A stretch of DNA of 64,000 nucleotides, taken from NCBI RefSeq assembly GCF_014855495.1, contig NZ_JACYFJ010000008.1, positions 113,184 to 177,183 on the forward strand. The letters are read 5' to 3'. A program made the translations under genes and the position numbers. How positions within the stretch are numbered: the first letter of the stretch is position 1; each line of letters opens with the position of its first letter. The notes beneath the pieces are model-generated. The model made no database searches and was not told the origin of the DNA. It saw only the letters and a program-made list of their open reading frames with translations. This DNA comes from Euzebyella saccharophila. Lineage in GTDB: Bacteria; Bacteroidota; Bacteroidia; Flavobacteriales; Flavobacteriaceae. Positions 26,292 through 35,009 of the stretch are shown piece by piece.

Positions 26292-27167
26292 ATGATTCCA
26301 GTTCTTCACATTGATCAGTTTGATAATCCTAAAAATCTTTCGGAGGTATACGCTAATGATTTATCCGCGCACCTACAAAAGAATAAAGATTTGGTATACA
26401 CAGCCCACAAGCATGATTTTTATCTGGTAGTCTATTTCAGCAAAGGGGCCGGGGTACATGAAATTGATTTTAATAGGTTTCCAATTTACCCCGGTAGCCT
26501 ATTTTTTCTTCAACCCGGGCAAACCCATTTATGGAAATTTACCGAAGCACCCGAAGGGCTACTATTTTTTCATACCAAAGAATTTTTTGAATGGGGTTTT
26601 AACCATGTTAAGACAGATGAGTTCCCATTTTATAGTTGGAATGGGAATCCCCCTTTTATGCAGTTGCATAAGGAGGAAAGGCCTAAAGTTCAAAGTTTGT
26701 TCATGGAAATCTATCAGGAGTATAGTAATGATAGAAGTCTTAAGGAGCAAAAACTAAGAAGTCTTCTGCATTTGTTGTATATAGATTTAAGTCGGTTGTA
26801 TACCAGTAGGGATGACCATCAATTAATAGCATCTACTACCTATTTATCAACCTTAAAAAGGTTGAATGAAAGCATACATGAAAATTTTAGACAACACAAA
26901 TCGGTATCCTATTATGCAGAGCAACTTCACATCACCGCAAAGCATTTAAACCGAATTACCGCAAGCACCTTGGGTAAGACGCCATCGGACTTAATATACG
27001 AACATATTTTGTTGGAAGCTAAACGTCAATTGGTGCATAGTAATGCTACCTTGTCCGCTATTGCCACTGACCTAGGTTTTGATGATAATTCTTATTTTTC
27101 CAAGGTCTTTGTCCGTAGGGTAGGGGTAACACCGTCGGCCTTTAGAAAATCCTATAAAAGTGGATAA
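26292..27167 (+). CDS. AraC-family transcriptional regulator
   Basis: This 291-residue protein has an N-terminal cupin-like sensing domain with the metal-loop-like FYLVVYFSKGAGVHEIDF and LFFLQPGQTHLW. The C-terminal AraC DNA-binding domain (about 190-288) has two helix-turn-helix motifs: SVSYYAEQLHITAKHLNRIT and ATLSAIATDLGFDDNSYFSK. It is divergent from the DUF983 gene. The ligand and targets are not apparent. Confidence 0.92.
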   Translation: MIPVLHIDQFDNPKNLSEVYANDLSAHLQKNKDLVYTAHKHDFYLVVYFSKGAGVHEIDFNRFPIYPGSLFFLQPGQTHLWKFTEAPEGLLFFHTKEFFEWGFNHVKTDEFPFYSWNGNPPFMQLHKEERPKVQSLFMEIYQEYSNDRSLKEQKLRSLLHLLYIDLSRLYTSRDDHQLIASTTYLSTLKRLNESIHENFRQHKSVSYYAEQLHITAKHLNRITASTLGKTPSDLIYEHILLEAKRQLVHSNATLSAIATDLGFDDNSYFSKVFVRRVGVTPSAFRKSYKSG

Positions 27168-27172
27168 AAAAA

Positions 27173-27200
27173 ATCCCGGTTTGGAATTCCAAACCGGGAT
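27173..27200 (+). terminator. Terminator after the AraC gene
   Basis: A perfect palindrome, ATCCCGGTTTGG (27173-27184) with CCAAACCGGGAT (27189-27200), forms a GC-rich stem. It lies between convergent genes and is preceded by an A-run, so it can terminate either strand. Confidence 0.75.
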
Positions 27201-27225
27201 GTACCATTAATTTCTTGACCTAATT

Positions 27226-27834
27226 TTATAGCAACTCAAAAGTCACTGAAATATAGTAATCCCTGGTATTTTTTATCTTACCGTAGTATAAGGATTCTTG
27301 TATTTTGGAGTAATTGGTATCACTGATCATAATGGCCTTACCAATTTTTCTTCCCACTTTGGTTGCAATGGCATTGGCTTTTTTCTTTGCACTTTCAAAG
27401 GCTTTTTCGGCATAAGTCGCAGCTTGCTCTGGGGCTAGCTCAAACTCCAAACTAGATTCTGATCTAGATACCCCAATGCTTTTTACACTCAAGAACTTTT
27501 TCATTTCGTCTATGGATTTAGTTCTGAATTCAACAATAGTTCCTTCTTTCTCATAACCCAGAAGATTATAGGCGAACAAATCTTCATTTAACTTACTTGA
27601 TGAAATACCGGCTTTTTCAAGCTTATCGTAATATCCGCTTTTTACCTCAGATATGCTGATGGTTTGAGCATCATAATACACATTGTTTAGACTAACGACC
27701 ATTTTGCTTATATATTCAGGGGACATGGAATACTCGTACATACCATTTACGGTGATACTGTTGGTATCTGTCTGTGCTTGTATTGTAGCCAATGAGATGA
27801 AAGTAAAGGCAATTGAAAGTAAAAGCTTTTTCAT
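27226..27834 (-). CDS. SIMPL-domain (DUF541) secreted protein
   Basis: This 202-residue protein has a signal peptide ending near TIQAQ. The domain spans about 25-200 with the typical start NSITVNGMYEYSMSPEYI and the repeated helix AYEKAFESAKKKANAIATKVG-like segment. SIMPL proteins are periplasmic or outer-membrane beta-alpha proteins of unknown activity. It converges on the AraC gene at the shared terminator. Confidence 0.78.
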   Translation of the reverse strand: MKKLLLSIAFTFISLATIQAQTDTNSITVNGMYEYSMSPEYISKMVVSLNNVYYDAQTISISEVKSGYYDKLEKAGISSSKLNEDLFAYNLLGYEKEGTIVEFRTKSIDEMKKFLSVKSIGVSRSESSLEFELAPEQAATYAEKAFESAKKKANAIATKVGRKIGKAIMISDTNYSKIQESLYYGKIKNTRDYYISVTFELL

Positions 27835-27911
27835 GATTATAGTTTTAAAGCGCCCGCTAGGGCCTGTATTAATTTGTTAATAGGTAACGTTGTCGAATAA
27901 ATTATCTTGCA

Positions 27912-28331
27912 TTATAGGAATAAAAAGGATGCGGCTATCATCCACGCCCCAACCCCAATTCCAACAATTCCCAATTTACCTTGGGAGGGCGCTATTTTCT
28001 CTCTTAGTTCGGCAGCCTTGGCTTTTGCCGCCTCATTTTTTGAGAGTAGCAATTTATTGATAAGGCTTGAACTTAATAAAAAGCCCAATCCAGCAGAAAT
28101 AAGGTTGCCAACCAAGAAGGTTACCCACCAAATAGGGGCTGTACTCAACCAGCCCATATTTAAAATGGCAGAAATGACGCCCCATAAGCCCCAAAAGCAG
28201 AGAACAAGGCCAATCCAACCTTGATACGGTTCAATTTTTTCCAAAAGCTCTTTGGCATTCGGTTTTTTAGATAATAGCAACGAGGGTACTGCGATAATGC
28301 TTAAAAAAATAAGAGAAATTCCCCAGATCAT
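27912..28331 (-). CDS. Small multi-pass membrane protein of unknown function
   Basis: This 139-residue protein has about four hydrophobic segments (near 1-19, 38-58, 66-88 and 119-139) with two similar amphipathic loops: [20 protein letters not shown] and [20 protein letters not shown]. The loops look like an internal duplication of the unit ELxEKIxPxQGxxGxV. No named family is recognised. Confidence 0.65.
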   Translation of the reverse strand: MIWGISLIFLSIIAVPSLLLSKKPNAKELLEKIEPYQGWIGLVLCFWGLWGVISAILNMGWLSTAPIWWVTFLVGNLISAGLGFLLSSSLINKLLLSKNEAAKAKAAELREKIAPSQGKLGIVGIGVGAWMIAASFLFL

Positions 28332-28552
28332 AATTTAGAATTTTGTGCCATTTTCGTTTGGCAGGTTATATAAGTTGTTTTTTACAATGGTACAAAGATG
28401 GGGTGGGGTCAGCGTTCTGGGTACCCTTGAGATAGTGAATTGGTTATCCCTGTTTTCAGGGGTGTTGTAGTAATTGTTAAAAAATTATTAAGCGCCTTAA
28501 GGCTCTTGAGGTATGCTTTATTTAATAGTACCTTGTTTTAAAACTACAACTT

Positions 28553-29824
28553 ATGAAACATATCTATTTAGGAATAATGGCCCTTACAATTTTGGTGGGG
28601 TGTAAAGAAGAAAAAAAGGTTTCTGAGGAAACTAAGGAAGAGTTGGCGGACAATGGGCCTGTTACGGTACAGACGGCCATTGGGCCTTTGGAATTGGCCG
28701 CGCCCTTTTCTTCGGAATCCGTAACTAAGCAAAGTAAGGTTATAGGATGGGAAGATGGGCAAAAACCTGTTGCTCCGGCCGGATTTACCGTTAGTCGTTT
28801 TGCAGACAATCTAAAACATCCACGTTGGACCTACATTGCGCCTAACAATGACATGTTCGTGGCGGAGGCGAACACAAAAGAAAGTGCAAATCAAATAACA
28901 CTTCTAAGGGATACGGACAATGACGGCACCGTAGATGAAAGACATATATTCGCCGAAGGTCTCAACCAAAATTTTGGAATGTTGGTTTTAAACGGGTATT
29001 TCTATGTGGCCAATACTGATGGACTTTACAGATATCCGTATAAAGAAGGACAAAATAAATTGGAAGGCGAGGGTGAAAAAATTGTGGAGCTTTCCGCAAG
29101 CGGATATAATAACCACTGGACCAGAAATATAATTACCAACAAAGAAGGCAGTAAAATCTATATTTCCGTAGGGTCAGCCAGCAATGTGGGTGAACAAGGA
29201 ATGGAAACCGAAAAAAGAAGGGCCAATATTTTAGAGGTGAACCCAGACGGTAGTGGAGAAATTGTATACGCAGATGGAATACGAAATCCAGTGGGCATGG
29301 ACTGGAACCCTGTTACCGGAGATTTATGGACCGCCGTAAATGAGCGTGACAAGATCGGTAATGATTTGGTACCCGATTATATCACCAGCGTACAGAAGGG
29401 CGGCTGGTATGGATGGCCCTATAGTTATTACGGACAAATAAACGACCCAAGATGGGGAGAAGACCCGCATCAAGATTTGGTAGATAAGGCTATAATTCCT
29501 GATGTGCCGGTAGGTAATCATACGGCTTCCCTAGGTTTGGAGTTTTATACAGCGGACCAATTTCCGGCCTCCTATAAAAATGGTGCCTTTGTAGGTCAGC
29601 ATGGATCCTGGAACCGTGCAATCTTTTCCGGCTATAAGGTGTTGTTTGTTCCTTTTGAGAATGGAAAACCGCAACAACCGCAAGATTTTTTAACCGGTTT
29701 TATTGCCAATGAGGAAGCGGGTGAAGTCTATGGTAGACCGGTTTGCGTAGTTACCGCTCCGGACGGCTCCCTCTTGGTGAGCGATGATGATAGCGGTATT
29801 ATCTGGAGGGTAACCGCAGAATAA
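28553..29824 (+). CDS. Sorbosone dehydrogenase-like lipoprotein (PQQ-dependent sugar dehydrogenase fold)
   Basis: This 423-residue lipoprotein has its lipid Cys in the box LVGC. A six-bladed beta-propeller of the soluble quinoprotein glucose dehydrogenase/L-sorbosone dehydrogenase type follows, with segments such as TFVAEANT-like DMFVAEANTK, NNHWTRNI, GIRNPVGMDWNP, GWYGWPYSYYG and GAFVGQHGSWNRA. PQQ dependence is a family property and is not shown directly here. Similar lipoproteins occur in many Bacteroidota; the natural substrate is unknown. Confidence 0.85.
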   Translation: MKHIYLGIMALTILVGCKEEKKVSEETKEELADNGPVTVQTAIGPLELAAPFSSESVTKQSKVIGWEDGQKPVAPAGFTVSRFADNLKHPRWTYIAPNNDMFVAEANTKESANQITLLRDTDNDGTVDERHIFAEGLNQNFGMLVLNGYFYVANTDGLYRYPYKEGQNKLEGEGEKIVELSASGYNNHWTRNIITNKEGSKIYISVGSASNVGEQGMETEKRRANILEVNPDGSGEIVYADGIRNPVGMDWNPVTGDLWTAVNERDKIGNDLVPDYITSVQKGGWYGWPYSYYGQINDPRWGEDPHQDLVDKAIIPDVPVGNHTASLGLEFYTADQFPASYKNGAFVGQHGSWNRAIFSGYKVLFVPFENGKPQQPQDFLTGFIANEEAGEVYGRPVCVVTAPDGSLLVSDDDSGIIWRVTAE

Positions 29825-29864
29825 ACATAAATTGATCCAGAATATCAAAATTTGAAATAGTGCT

Positions 29865-29872
29865 TATCTTTG
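29865..29872 (+). promoter_or_regulatory. -7 element upstream of dnaG
   Basis: TATCTTTG at 29865-29872 matches the Bacteroidota -7 consensus TAnnTTTG exactly. A convincing -33 TTTG at 19-21 nt upstream is not seen. It places the transcription start near 29880, downstream of the GTG at 29860, and supports TTG 29899 as the translation start. Confidence 0.55.
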
Positions 29873-29898
29873 GGCACTATTTCTTTTTTATCCAAGTA

Positions 29899-31878
29899 TT
29901 GATTTCAAAAACAACCATAGATCAAGTATTTGAAACCGCCCGATTAGAGGAGGTCATAGGTGATTTTGTCCAACTTAAAAAGTCCGGCTCCAACTTTAAG
30001 GGGTTGAGTCCTTTCACAGATGAGCGTACACCCAGTTTTATGGTTTCGCCCGTAAAGCAAATATGGAAAGACTTTAGTAGCGGTAAGGGTGGTAATGTGG
30101 TGGCATTCTTAATGGAGCACGAGCATTTTACCTATCCTGAAGCCATCAAATACCTTGCGAAAAAATACAATATAGAGATAGAGGAAACCCAAAGAACAGA
30201 TGAGCAAAAGCAAGAAGCCAATGAACGGGAAAGCATGTATCTGGTTTCTGAATTTGCCCAAAAACACTTTGAGAAAATGCTTTGGGAGACTGAACTGGGA
30301 AAGGCTATTGGACTTTCTTACTTTAAAGAACGGGGCTTTACCCAAGAAACCATACAAAAATTTGGTCTGGGGTACTGTTTGGACGAGTGGGACGGGTTTA
30401 CCAAAACGGCATTGGATAAAGGGTATAAGCTTAACTATTTAGAAAAGACCGGGCTTACGATAGTTAAAGAGAATCCTCAGAATCCAAACGACCCTAGAAA
30501 GTTTGATCGTTTTAAGGGTAGGGTTATGTTTCCCATTCATTCCATGAGCGGAAGAGTATTGGGTTTTGGCGGTAGAATTCTAAAGACAGATAAAAAGGCT
30601 GCTAAATACCAAAATTCACCGGAAAGTGATATTTACCATAAGAGTAAGGTTCTTTACGGAATTTATTATGCCAAGCAAGCTATTGCCAAGGAGGATAATT
30701 GTTTTTTGGTGGAAGGGTATACAGATGTCATTCAGTTTGTTCAAAGAGGAATTGAAAACGTGGTCTCTTCCAGTGGTACCGCTTTAACATCCGAACAAAT
30801 CAGGCTCATCAATAGGCTCACCAAGAATATTACCGTATTATTTGATGGCGATGCTGCGGGTTTAAGGGCGTCATTGAGGGGGATCGATTTGATTCTGGAA
30901 CAGGGAATGAACGTGAAGGTCTGTACGTTTCCTGAAGGAGAGGATCCTGATAGTTTTGCGAAAAACAATGAACTGGAAGAAATTCAGCAGTACCTAAAGG
31001 AAAATTCCAAAGATTTTATACAGTTCAAGGCGCACATTTTAGCAAAGGAATCGGCAAATGATCCCATTAAAAGAGCGGAAACGGTTAGGGATATTGTCCA
31101 GAGTATTTCCAAGATTCCCGATGGAATCAAAAGGGAAATTTACGTACAAGAATGTGCGGGCATTATGAACGTTTCGGAATCTGTATTGTTCAGTACGTTG
31201 GCCCAGATGGGTAAAAAGGATCGTACGGAGGCTGCTAAGGCTCAAAAGGAGGAGCAAAAAGCCTTTAATGTCGTCAAAAATGATGCTACCATTGAGAAGG
31301 TGGACGTTCAATATGAATTGGAGCGAAAGATTATTGAGCTCCTGCTATTATACGGAAGTGAAACCGAAGAATTTGAAGATCTGATCCTAAAGGAAAGTGA
31401 GGAGGGAGATTTAATTTTGGAACCCTTAAGCATTGAGGCAAAGGTCTATGAGAAAATTTTCTTGGATTTGCAGGATGATGAGATAGAATTGGCAAACGAA
31501 AAGTTTAGAAATATCTATTACAAACTTATTGAAGCCCTAAACCAAGACGAGAAATTTCAATTAAACACATTCCTTTCCGGTCTGGCACAGGATATGGTGG
31601 GCGAAATTTCGTCCATTATGATGGAGGAAGAAAAATACGTATTGCACAATTGGGAACGCAAGGATATCTTTCCAAAAGATAAAAAACTGGGAGTGGCCCA
31701 GTTGGTAAGTGAAACGATTCTAACCTTGAGATGTTTTTTGATCAAGAAAAGAATGCTGGCCCTTCAAGATAATACCAAGGGAGGGGAAGGAGACCATAGG
31801 GATACTTTGGAGGAAATCATGAATTACATTCACCTCAATAAACTTCTTAATAAAAAATTGAACCGAGTTTTGTCATAA
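29899..31878 (+). CDS. dnaG: DNA primase, lacking the zinc-binding ligands
   Basis: DnaG makes RNA primers for replication. From the TTG at 29899 (first residues MISKTTIDQVFETA) it has 659 residues. The N-terminal CHC2-like domain keeps the frame of the fold but all four zinc ligands are replaced: the CPFH site reads SPFT and the CFGC site reads DFSS. The TOPRIM core follows (LVEGYTDVIQFVQRG, FDGDAAGLRAS). The C-terminal helicase-binding part is weakly conserved. An earlier GTG at 29860 is rejected because it lies inside the promoter. Confidence 0.93.
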   Translation: MISKTTIDQVFETARLEEVIGDFVQLKKSGSNFKGLSPFTDERTPSFMVSPVKQIWKDFSSGKGGNVVAFLMEHEHFTYPEAIKYLAKKYNIEIEETQRTDEQKQEANERESMYLVSEFAQKHFEKMLWETELGKAIGLSYFKERGFTQETIQKFGLGYCLDEWDGFTKTALDKGYKLNYLEKTGLTIVKENPQNPNDPRKFDRFKGRVMFPIHSMSGRVLGFGGRILKTDKKAAKYQNSPESDIYHKSKVLYGIYYAKQAIAKEDNCFLVEGYTDVIQFVQRGIENVVSSSGTALTSEQIRLINRLTKNITVLFDGDAAGLRASLRGIDLILEQGMNVKVCTFPEGEDPDSFAKNNELEEIQQYLKENSKDFIQFKAHILAKESANDPIKRAETVRDIVQSISKIPDGIKREIYVQECAGIMNVSESVLFSTLAQMGKKDRTEAAKAQKEEQKAFNVVKNDATIEKVDVQYELERKIIELLLLYGSETEEFEDLILKESEEGDLILEPLSIEAKVYEKIFLDLQDDEIELANEKFRNIYYKLIEALNQDEKFQLNTFLSGLAQDMVGEISSIMMEEEKYVLHNWERKDIFPKDKKLGVAQLVSETILTLRCFLIKKRMLALQDNTKGGEGDHRDTLEEIMNYIHLNKLLNKKLNRVLS

Positions 31879-31908
31879 AAAAATCCCGAACGAACGTCCG
31901 GGATTTTT
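31879..31908 (+). terminator. Terminator after dnaG
   Basis: AAAAATCCCG (31879-31888) pairs with CGGGATTTTT (31899-31908), a 10-bp stem around a 10-nt loop, flanked by A and T runs, so it is bidirectional. It separates dnaG from the convergent response-regulator gene. Confidence 0.8.
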
Positions 31909-31914
31909 AATTTC

Positions 31915-31944
31915 TTAGTCTTAGTCTTAGTCTTAGTCTTAGTC
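31915..31944. repeat. Five tandem copies of the hexamer TTAGTC
   Basis: Positions 31915-31944 are five perfect copies of TTAGTC, with a partial copy (GTCTTAGT) again near 31962. The tract lies 21 nt after the stop of the minus-strand response-regulator gene and just after the dnaG terminator, so it is noncoding. It is likely to vary in copy number by slippage. Confidence 0.9.
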
Positions 31945-31965
31945 TTTCAAGTTCATGCTGAAGTC

Positions 31966-32595
31966 TTAGTAAAGTTCCAAAGCTTTAGCTTGTTGAAGAA
32001 GATCAACCATGTTGTCTACATTCAACTTTTTCATTAGGCGCGCTTTGTAGGTACTAACCGTTTTCTCGTTCAAGTTAAGGCCTATGGCCACGTCCTTATT
32101 TCTTTTTCCACTGGCAAGTAATTTTAGAACCTCTACCTCACGTGTAGATAGTTTTCTAAAGAACCTACGTGGTTTTTGTGTACCCTCATCAAAAGCAAGT
32201 CTCTGTGCGAGCTCATTGGTAATGAACATATTACCTTCGCTAACCTTTTTAACGGCAGAAATAATGTAATCAATGTCCGATGCTTTTGAAAGGTAACCAA
32301 AGGCCCCAGCCCTAATGGTACTCAAAGCATACACATCTTCAGATTGACCACTGTACATAAGAACCTTAACATCAGGATTTTCTTTCTTAAGTTTTCTTAA
32401 AGTGGCAATTCCATTGATTTCTGGAATATCCATCTCCAACATGATAACGTCGGGGGTGACTCTTTCTAATTTTTCAAAAAGCTCCGAAGTTGTAGATGCC
32501 GTTTCTACTACTTGAAAGCCTGTAGCACTTTCTAAAACGCTTGTAACACCCATCCTGACAATTGGGTGATTGTCCGCAATTAATACTTTAATCAT
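31966..32595 (-). CDS. NarL/LuxR-type response regulator with Glu in place of the phospho-Asp
   Basis: This 209-residue two-domain regulator has a receiver domain (about 2-118) and a LuxR-type helix-turn-helix (about 140-205, LSTREVEVLKLLASGKRNKD, TVSTYKARLMKKL). The acidic pocket is D8-N9. The Thr/Ser switch is in MYSGQ and the conserved Lys is in YLSKAS. The canonical phospho-acceptor Asp is Glu54 in DVIMLEMDIP. A Glu here often mimics a phosphorylated state. No cognate kinase gene is adjacent. The gene lies between dnaG and nadE. Confidence 0.88.
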   Translation of the reverse strand: MIKVLIADNHPIVRMGVTSVLESATGFQVVETASTTSELFEKLERVTPDVIMLEMDIPEINGIATLRKLKKENPDVKVLMYSGQSEDVYALSTIRAGAFGYLSKASDIDYIISAVKKVSEGNMFITNELAQRLAFDEGTQKPRRFFRKLSTREVEVLKLLASGKRNKDVAIGLNLNEKTVSTYKARLMKKLNVDNMVDLLQQAKALELY

Positions 32596-32768
32596 TTTGT
32601 TAGTTTTGTTCTAGATAATAAACTTTCGATTAGGGCGTGGGAAAAAATACTGACACGCAAAATAAACTTTATAAATCTAATTTCTGAGGCTAATGTCATA
32701 TTTTTTTCACAAAAACGGCCTTTCTGATGGATATATTCGTTTAGTTTACACCTAATTAGGACAAATTG

Positions 32769-33557
32769 CTATTTGAGTTGTTCCGGAATTTCACAGACCG
32801 GAATCGGCAGCATTTTGTGTTTATTGGCCGTATTGAATCGCATAAAGATACGAAATACTTCTCTTTCTCGGCCAGAAAAATCGTTTTCGTCCTTGCCTTG
32901 CTCCAACATGGCCATTGCCCATTCCAATTCTGGGTAAGATGCCCCGATCTGGTCCTCATCCGTTCTATCATCTCCCCAAAGCCCATCTGTAGGGGCTGCA
33001 TCGATAATTTCTTGGTTGACCCCAAGGTGTTTGGCAATATCATAAACCTCGGTTTTCAACAGGTCTGCTATGGGGCTCAAATCTACCCCTCCATCTCCGT
33101 ATTTAGTGTAAAATCCAACCCCAAAGTCTTCTACTTTATTGCCAGTTCCTGCGACTAAATAACCTTTTAAAGCGGCAAAATAGTATAAGGTGGTCATTCG
33201 AAGACGTGCCCTGGTATTGGCCAAGGACATAAAGCGTTCCTCTTCATTTTCAACAGGGGGCAAGGAAGCTACCAAACTGTCAAAAACCGGGGTTAGGTTT
33301 ACTGGTTGTCTTTTAACGTTCTTAAAATTTGCTTGTAGCCAATTAATGTGATTGGCGGCCCTGCTAACTTGGTTTTCGGCTTGATGAATGGGCATCTCCA
33401 AACACAATAGGTCCAAACCTGTTTTTGCACAAAGGGTAGAAGTTACCGCAGAATCTATTCCGCCAGAAATCCCAATTACAAATCCTTTAATTTTAGCATT
33501 CGTGGCATAGTCCTTAAGCCATTTTACAATATGCTCCGTTACCTTTTCTGTTTGCAT
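32769..33557 (-). CDS. nadE: NH3-dependent NAD(+) synthetase
   Basis: The enzyme amidates nicotinic acid adenine dinucleotide, the last step of NAD synthesis. At 262 residues it is the ammonia-dependent, glutaminase-free form. It shows the PP-loop SGGIDS (31-36) and the later GTGNKVEDFGVGFYTKYGDG, followed by ADLLKTEV and the C-terminal FNTANKHKM. It is divergent from gldB across 69 nt. Confidence 0.95.
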   Translation of the reverse strand: MQTEKVTEHIVKWLKDYATNAKIKGFVIGISGGIDSAVTSTLCAKTGLDLLCLEMPIHQAENQVSRAANHINWLQANFKNVKRQPVNLTPVFDSLVASLPPVENEEERFMSLANTRARLRMTTLYYFAALKGYLVAGTGNKVEDFGVGFYTKYGDGGVDLSPIADLLKTEVYDIAKHLGVNQEIIDAAPTDGLWGDDRTDEDQIGASYPELEWAMAMLEQGKDENDFSGREREVFRIFMRFNTANKHKMLPIPVCEIPEQLK

Positions 33558-33626
33558 AAGATGTTGTTTTATTGAGATACGTTAACTTTGTCGGTTAAAA
33601 TTAGTACCTACCAGCTTAATAATAAA

Positions 33627-34610
33627 ATGTATAGAAAAATACTTAAATGGAATGCGGGCATTTTTACGATATTTCTCGTTTTAACCGTCTTTTTTAGTTG
33701 TAATGATACCAATAAGGTTGAAGCGGAAATAGCAAAGGTTCCTGTAGAATTGCAAGTTGCTAGGTTTGATAGGGAATTTGCCACCGCGCAACCTGAAGAT
33801 ATTTTGGGACTAAAAAACAAGTATCCTTATTTATTTCCTCGTCAATATGCAGATACTGTCTGGGTGGCCAAACTCAAAGATACCTTACAAATAGAATTAT
33901 TGGAAGAGGTGGAAAAAGCCTTTCCTGATTTTGAGCAGGAAGCATCCGAGTTGGAAGATTTGTACCGGCACATTAAATACTATTTTCCTCAATCTAAGGT
34001 TCCCAAAGTGGTCACCCTTACATCGGACGTTCAATATGAGAACCGGATAATTCTAACGGATAGCCTGTTACTTATTGGTTTGGATAATTATTTAGGACCG
34101 GATCATAAATTTTATGTGGATATTCAGAACTATATAAAATCCAATTTGGATAGAGAATATTTGGTGAGTGATGTGGCCAGCGCCTTTGCAAAGCAGGTAG
34201 TACCCAAGCCCCAGAGTCGGAGTTTTTTGGGCAAAATGGTTTATTATGGAAAAGAACTGTATGTAAAGGATCAATTATTGCCATCATCAAAAGATTATTT
34301 GAAGATAAACTATACTGAAGACCAGTTGCAATGGGCAAAAGCAAACGAGGAACCCATTTGGAGAAATTATATTGAAAACGAATACCTTTTTAGTACGGAT
34401 GCGAAATTGTCCAGACGGTTTTTGGACCCTGCACCGTTTTCCAAATTTGGATTGGAACTGGACAATGAATCTCCAGGAAGAATAGGCAGGTATATGGGAT
34501 GGCAAATAGTGAGAGCTTTTATGGATAGCAATAAGGTGTCCTTACAGCAAATGCTCAATTTACCAGCGGAAGAAATTTTTAAAAAATCGAATTTTAAACC
34601 ATCAAAATAA
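33627..34610 (+). CDS. gldB: Gliding motility lipoprotein GldB
   Basis: From the ATG at 33627 the protein has 327 residues, with a lipobox VFFSC (lipid Cys near residue 25). It matches GldB, an essential outer- or inner-membrane lipoprotein for gliding and linked to the type IX secretion machinery in Flavobacterium. Characteristic segments are VELQVARFDREFA, LFPRQYADTVW and RYMGWQIVRAFM. A TTG at 33588 is a worse start because it would put a long polar stretch before the signal peptide. gldC follows after 1 nt. Confidence 0.9.
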   Translation: MYRKILKWNAGIFTIFLVLTVFFSCNDTNKVEAEIAKVPVELQVARFDREFATAQPEDILGLKNKYPYLFPRQYADTVWVAKLKDTLQIELLEEVEKAFPDFEQEASELEDLYRHIKYYFPQSKVPKVVTLTSDVQYENRIILTDSLLLIGLDNYLGPDHKFYVDIQNYIKSNLDREYLVSDVASAFAKQVVPKPQSRSFLGKMVYYGKELYVKDQLLPSSKDYLKINYTEDQLQWAKANEEPIWRNYIENEYLFSTDAKLSRRFLDPAPFSKFGLELDNESPGRIGRYMGWQIVRAFMDSNKVSLQQMLNLPAEEIFKKSNFKPSK

Positions 34611-34611
34611 A

Positions 34612-34947
34612 ATGGCGAAATTACATACCTCAGAAATTACCTTAAAAGTAGGATTGGATGAAAACCGAGTACCTGAGACACTCACATGGTCTGCGCAAGA
34701 CGGGGGGGTGGACAATGAGGAGGCGAAGGCCATGTTGTTATCCGTTTGGGATAGCAAGCACCAAGAATCCCTAAAAATTGATTTGTGGACCAAGGATATG
34801 CCCGTTGATGAAATGAAAGTGTTCTTTCACCAAACTTTAGTGTCCATGTCCGATACTTTTTATAAGGCCACTCAGGATGAAAAAATGACCGCTACCATGA
34901 AAGATTTTTGCGATTACTTTGCTGAGAAATTGGAGCTTAAAAAGTAA
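34612..34947 (+). CDS. gldC: Gliding motility protein GldC
   Basis: This 111-residue acidic, soluble protein follows gldB directly, as in F. johnsoniae. It has the conserved N-terminus KLHTSEITLKVGLDENRVPE and the later KIDLWTKDMPVDEMKVFFHQ. No signal peptide is seen. Its exact role is unknown; it is thought to assist the gliding/T9SS apparatus. A strong terminator follows. Confidence 0.92.
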   Translation: MAKLHTSEITLKVGLDENRVPETLTWSAQDGGVDNEEAKAMLLSVWDSKHQESLKIDLWTKDMPVDEMKVFFHQTLVSMSDTFYKATQDEKMTATMKDFCDYFAEKLELKK

Positions 34948-34970
34948 CATTGTCAAGATTTAAAAATATA

Positions 34971-34999
34971 AACGACCGGCTTTTACCGGTCGTTTTTTA
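34971..34999 (+). terminator. Terminator after gldBC
   Basis: AACGACCGG (34971-34979) pairs with CCGGTCGTT (34986-34994) around CTTTTA, followed by a T run. It is bidirectional because the next gene is convergent. Confidence 0.85.
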
Positions 35000-35009
35000 T
35001 TTCCTTTTT

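Noticed and set aside
29860..29898. GTG start of dnaG 13 codons upstream
   Set aside because: The codons lie across the TATCTTTG promoter element, so they cannot be in the mRNA made from it; TTG 29899 gives the family N-terminus.
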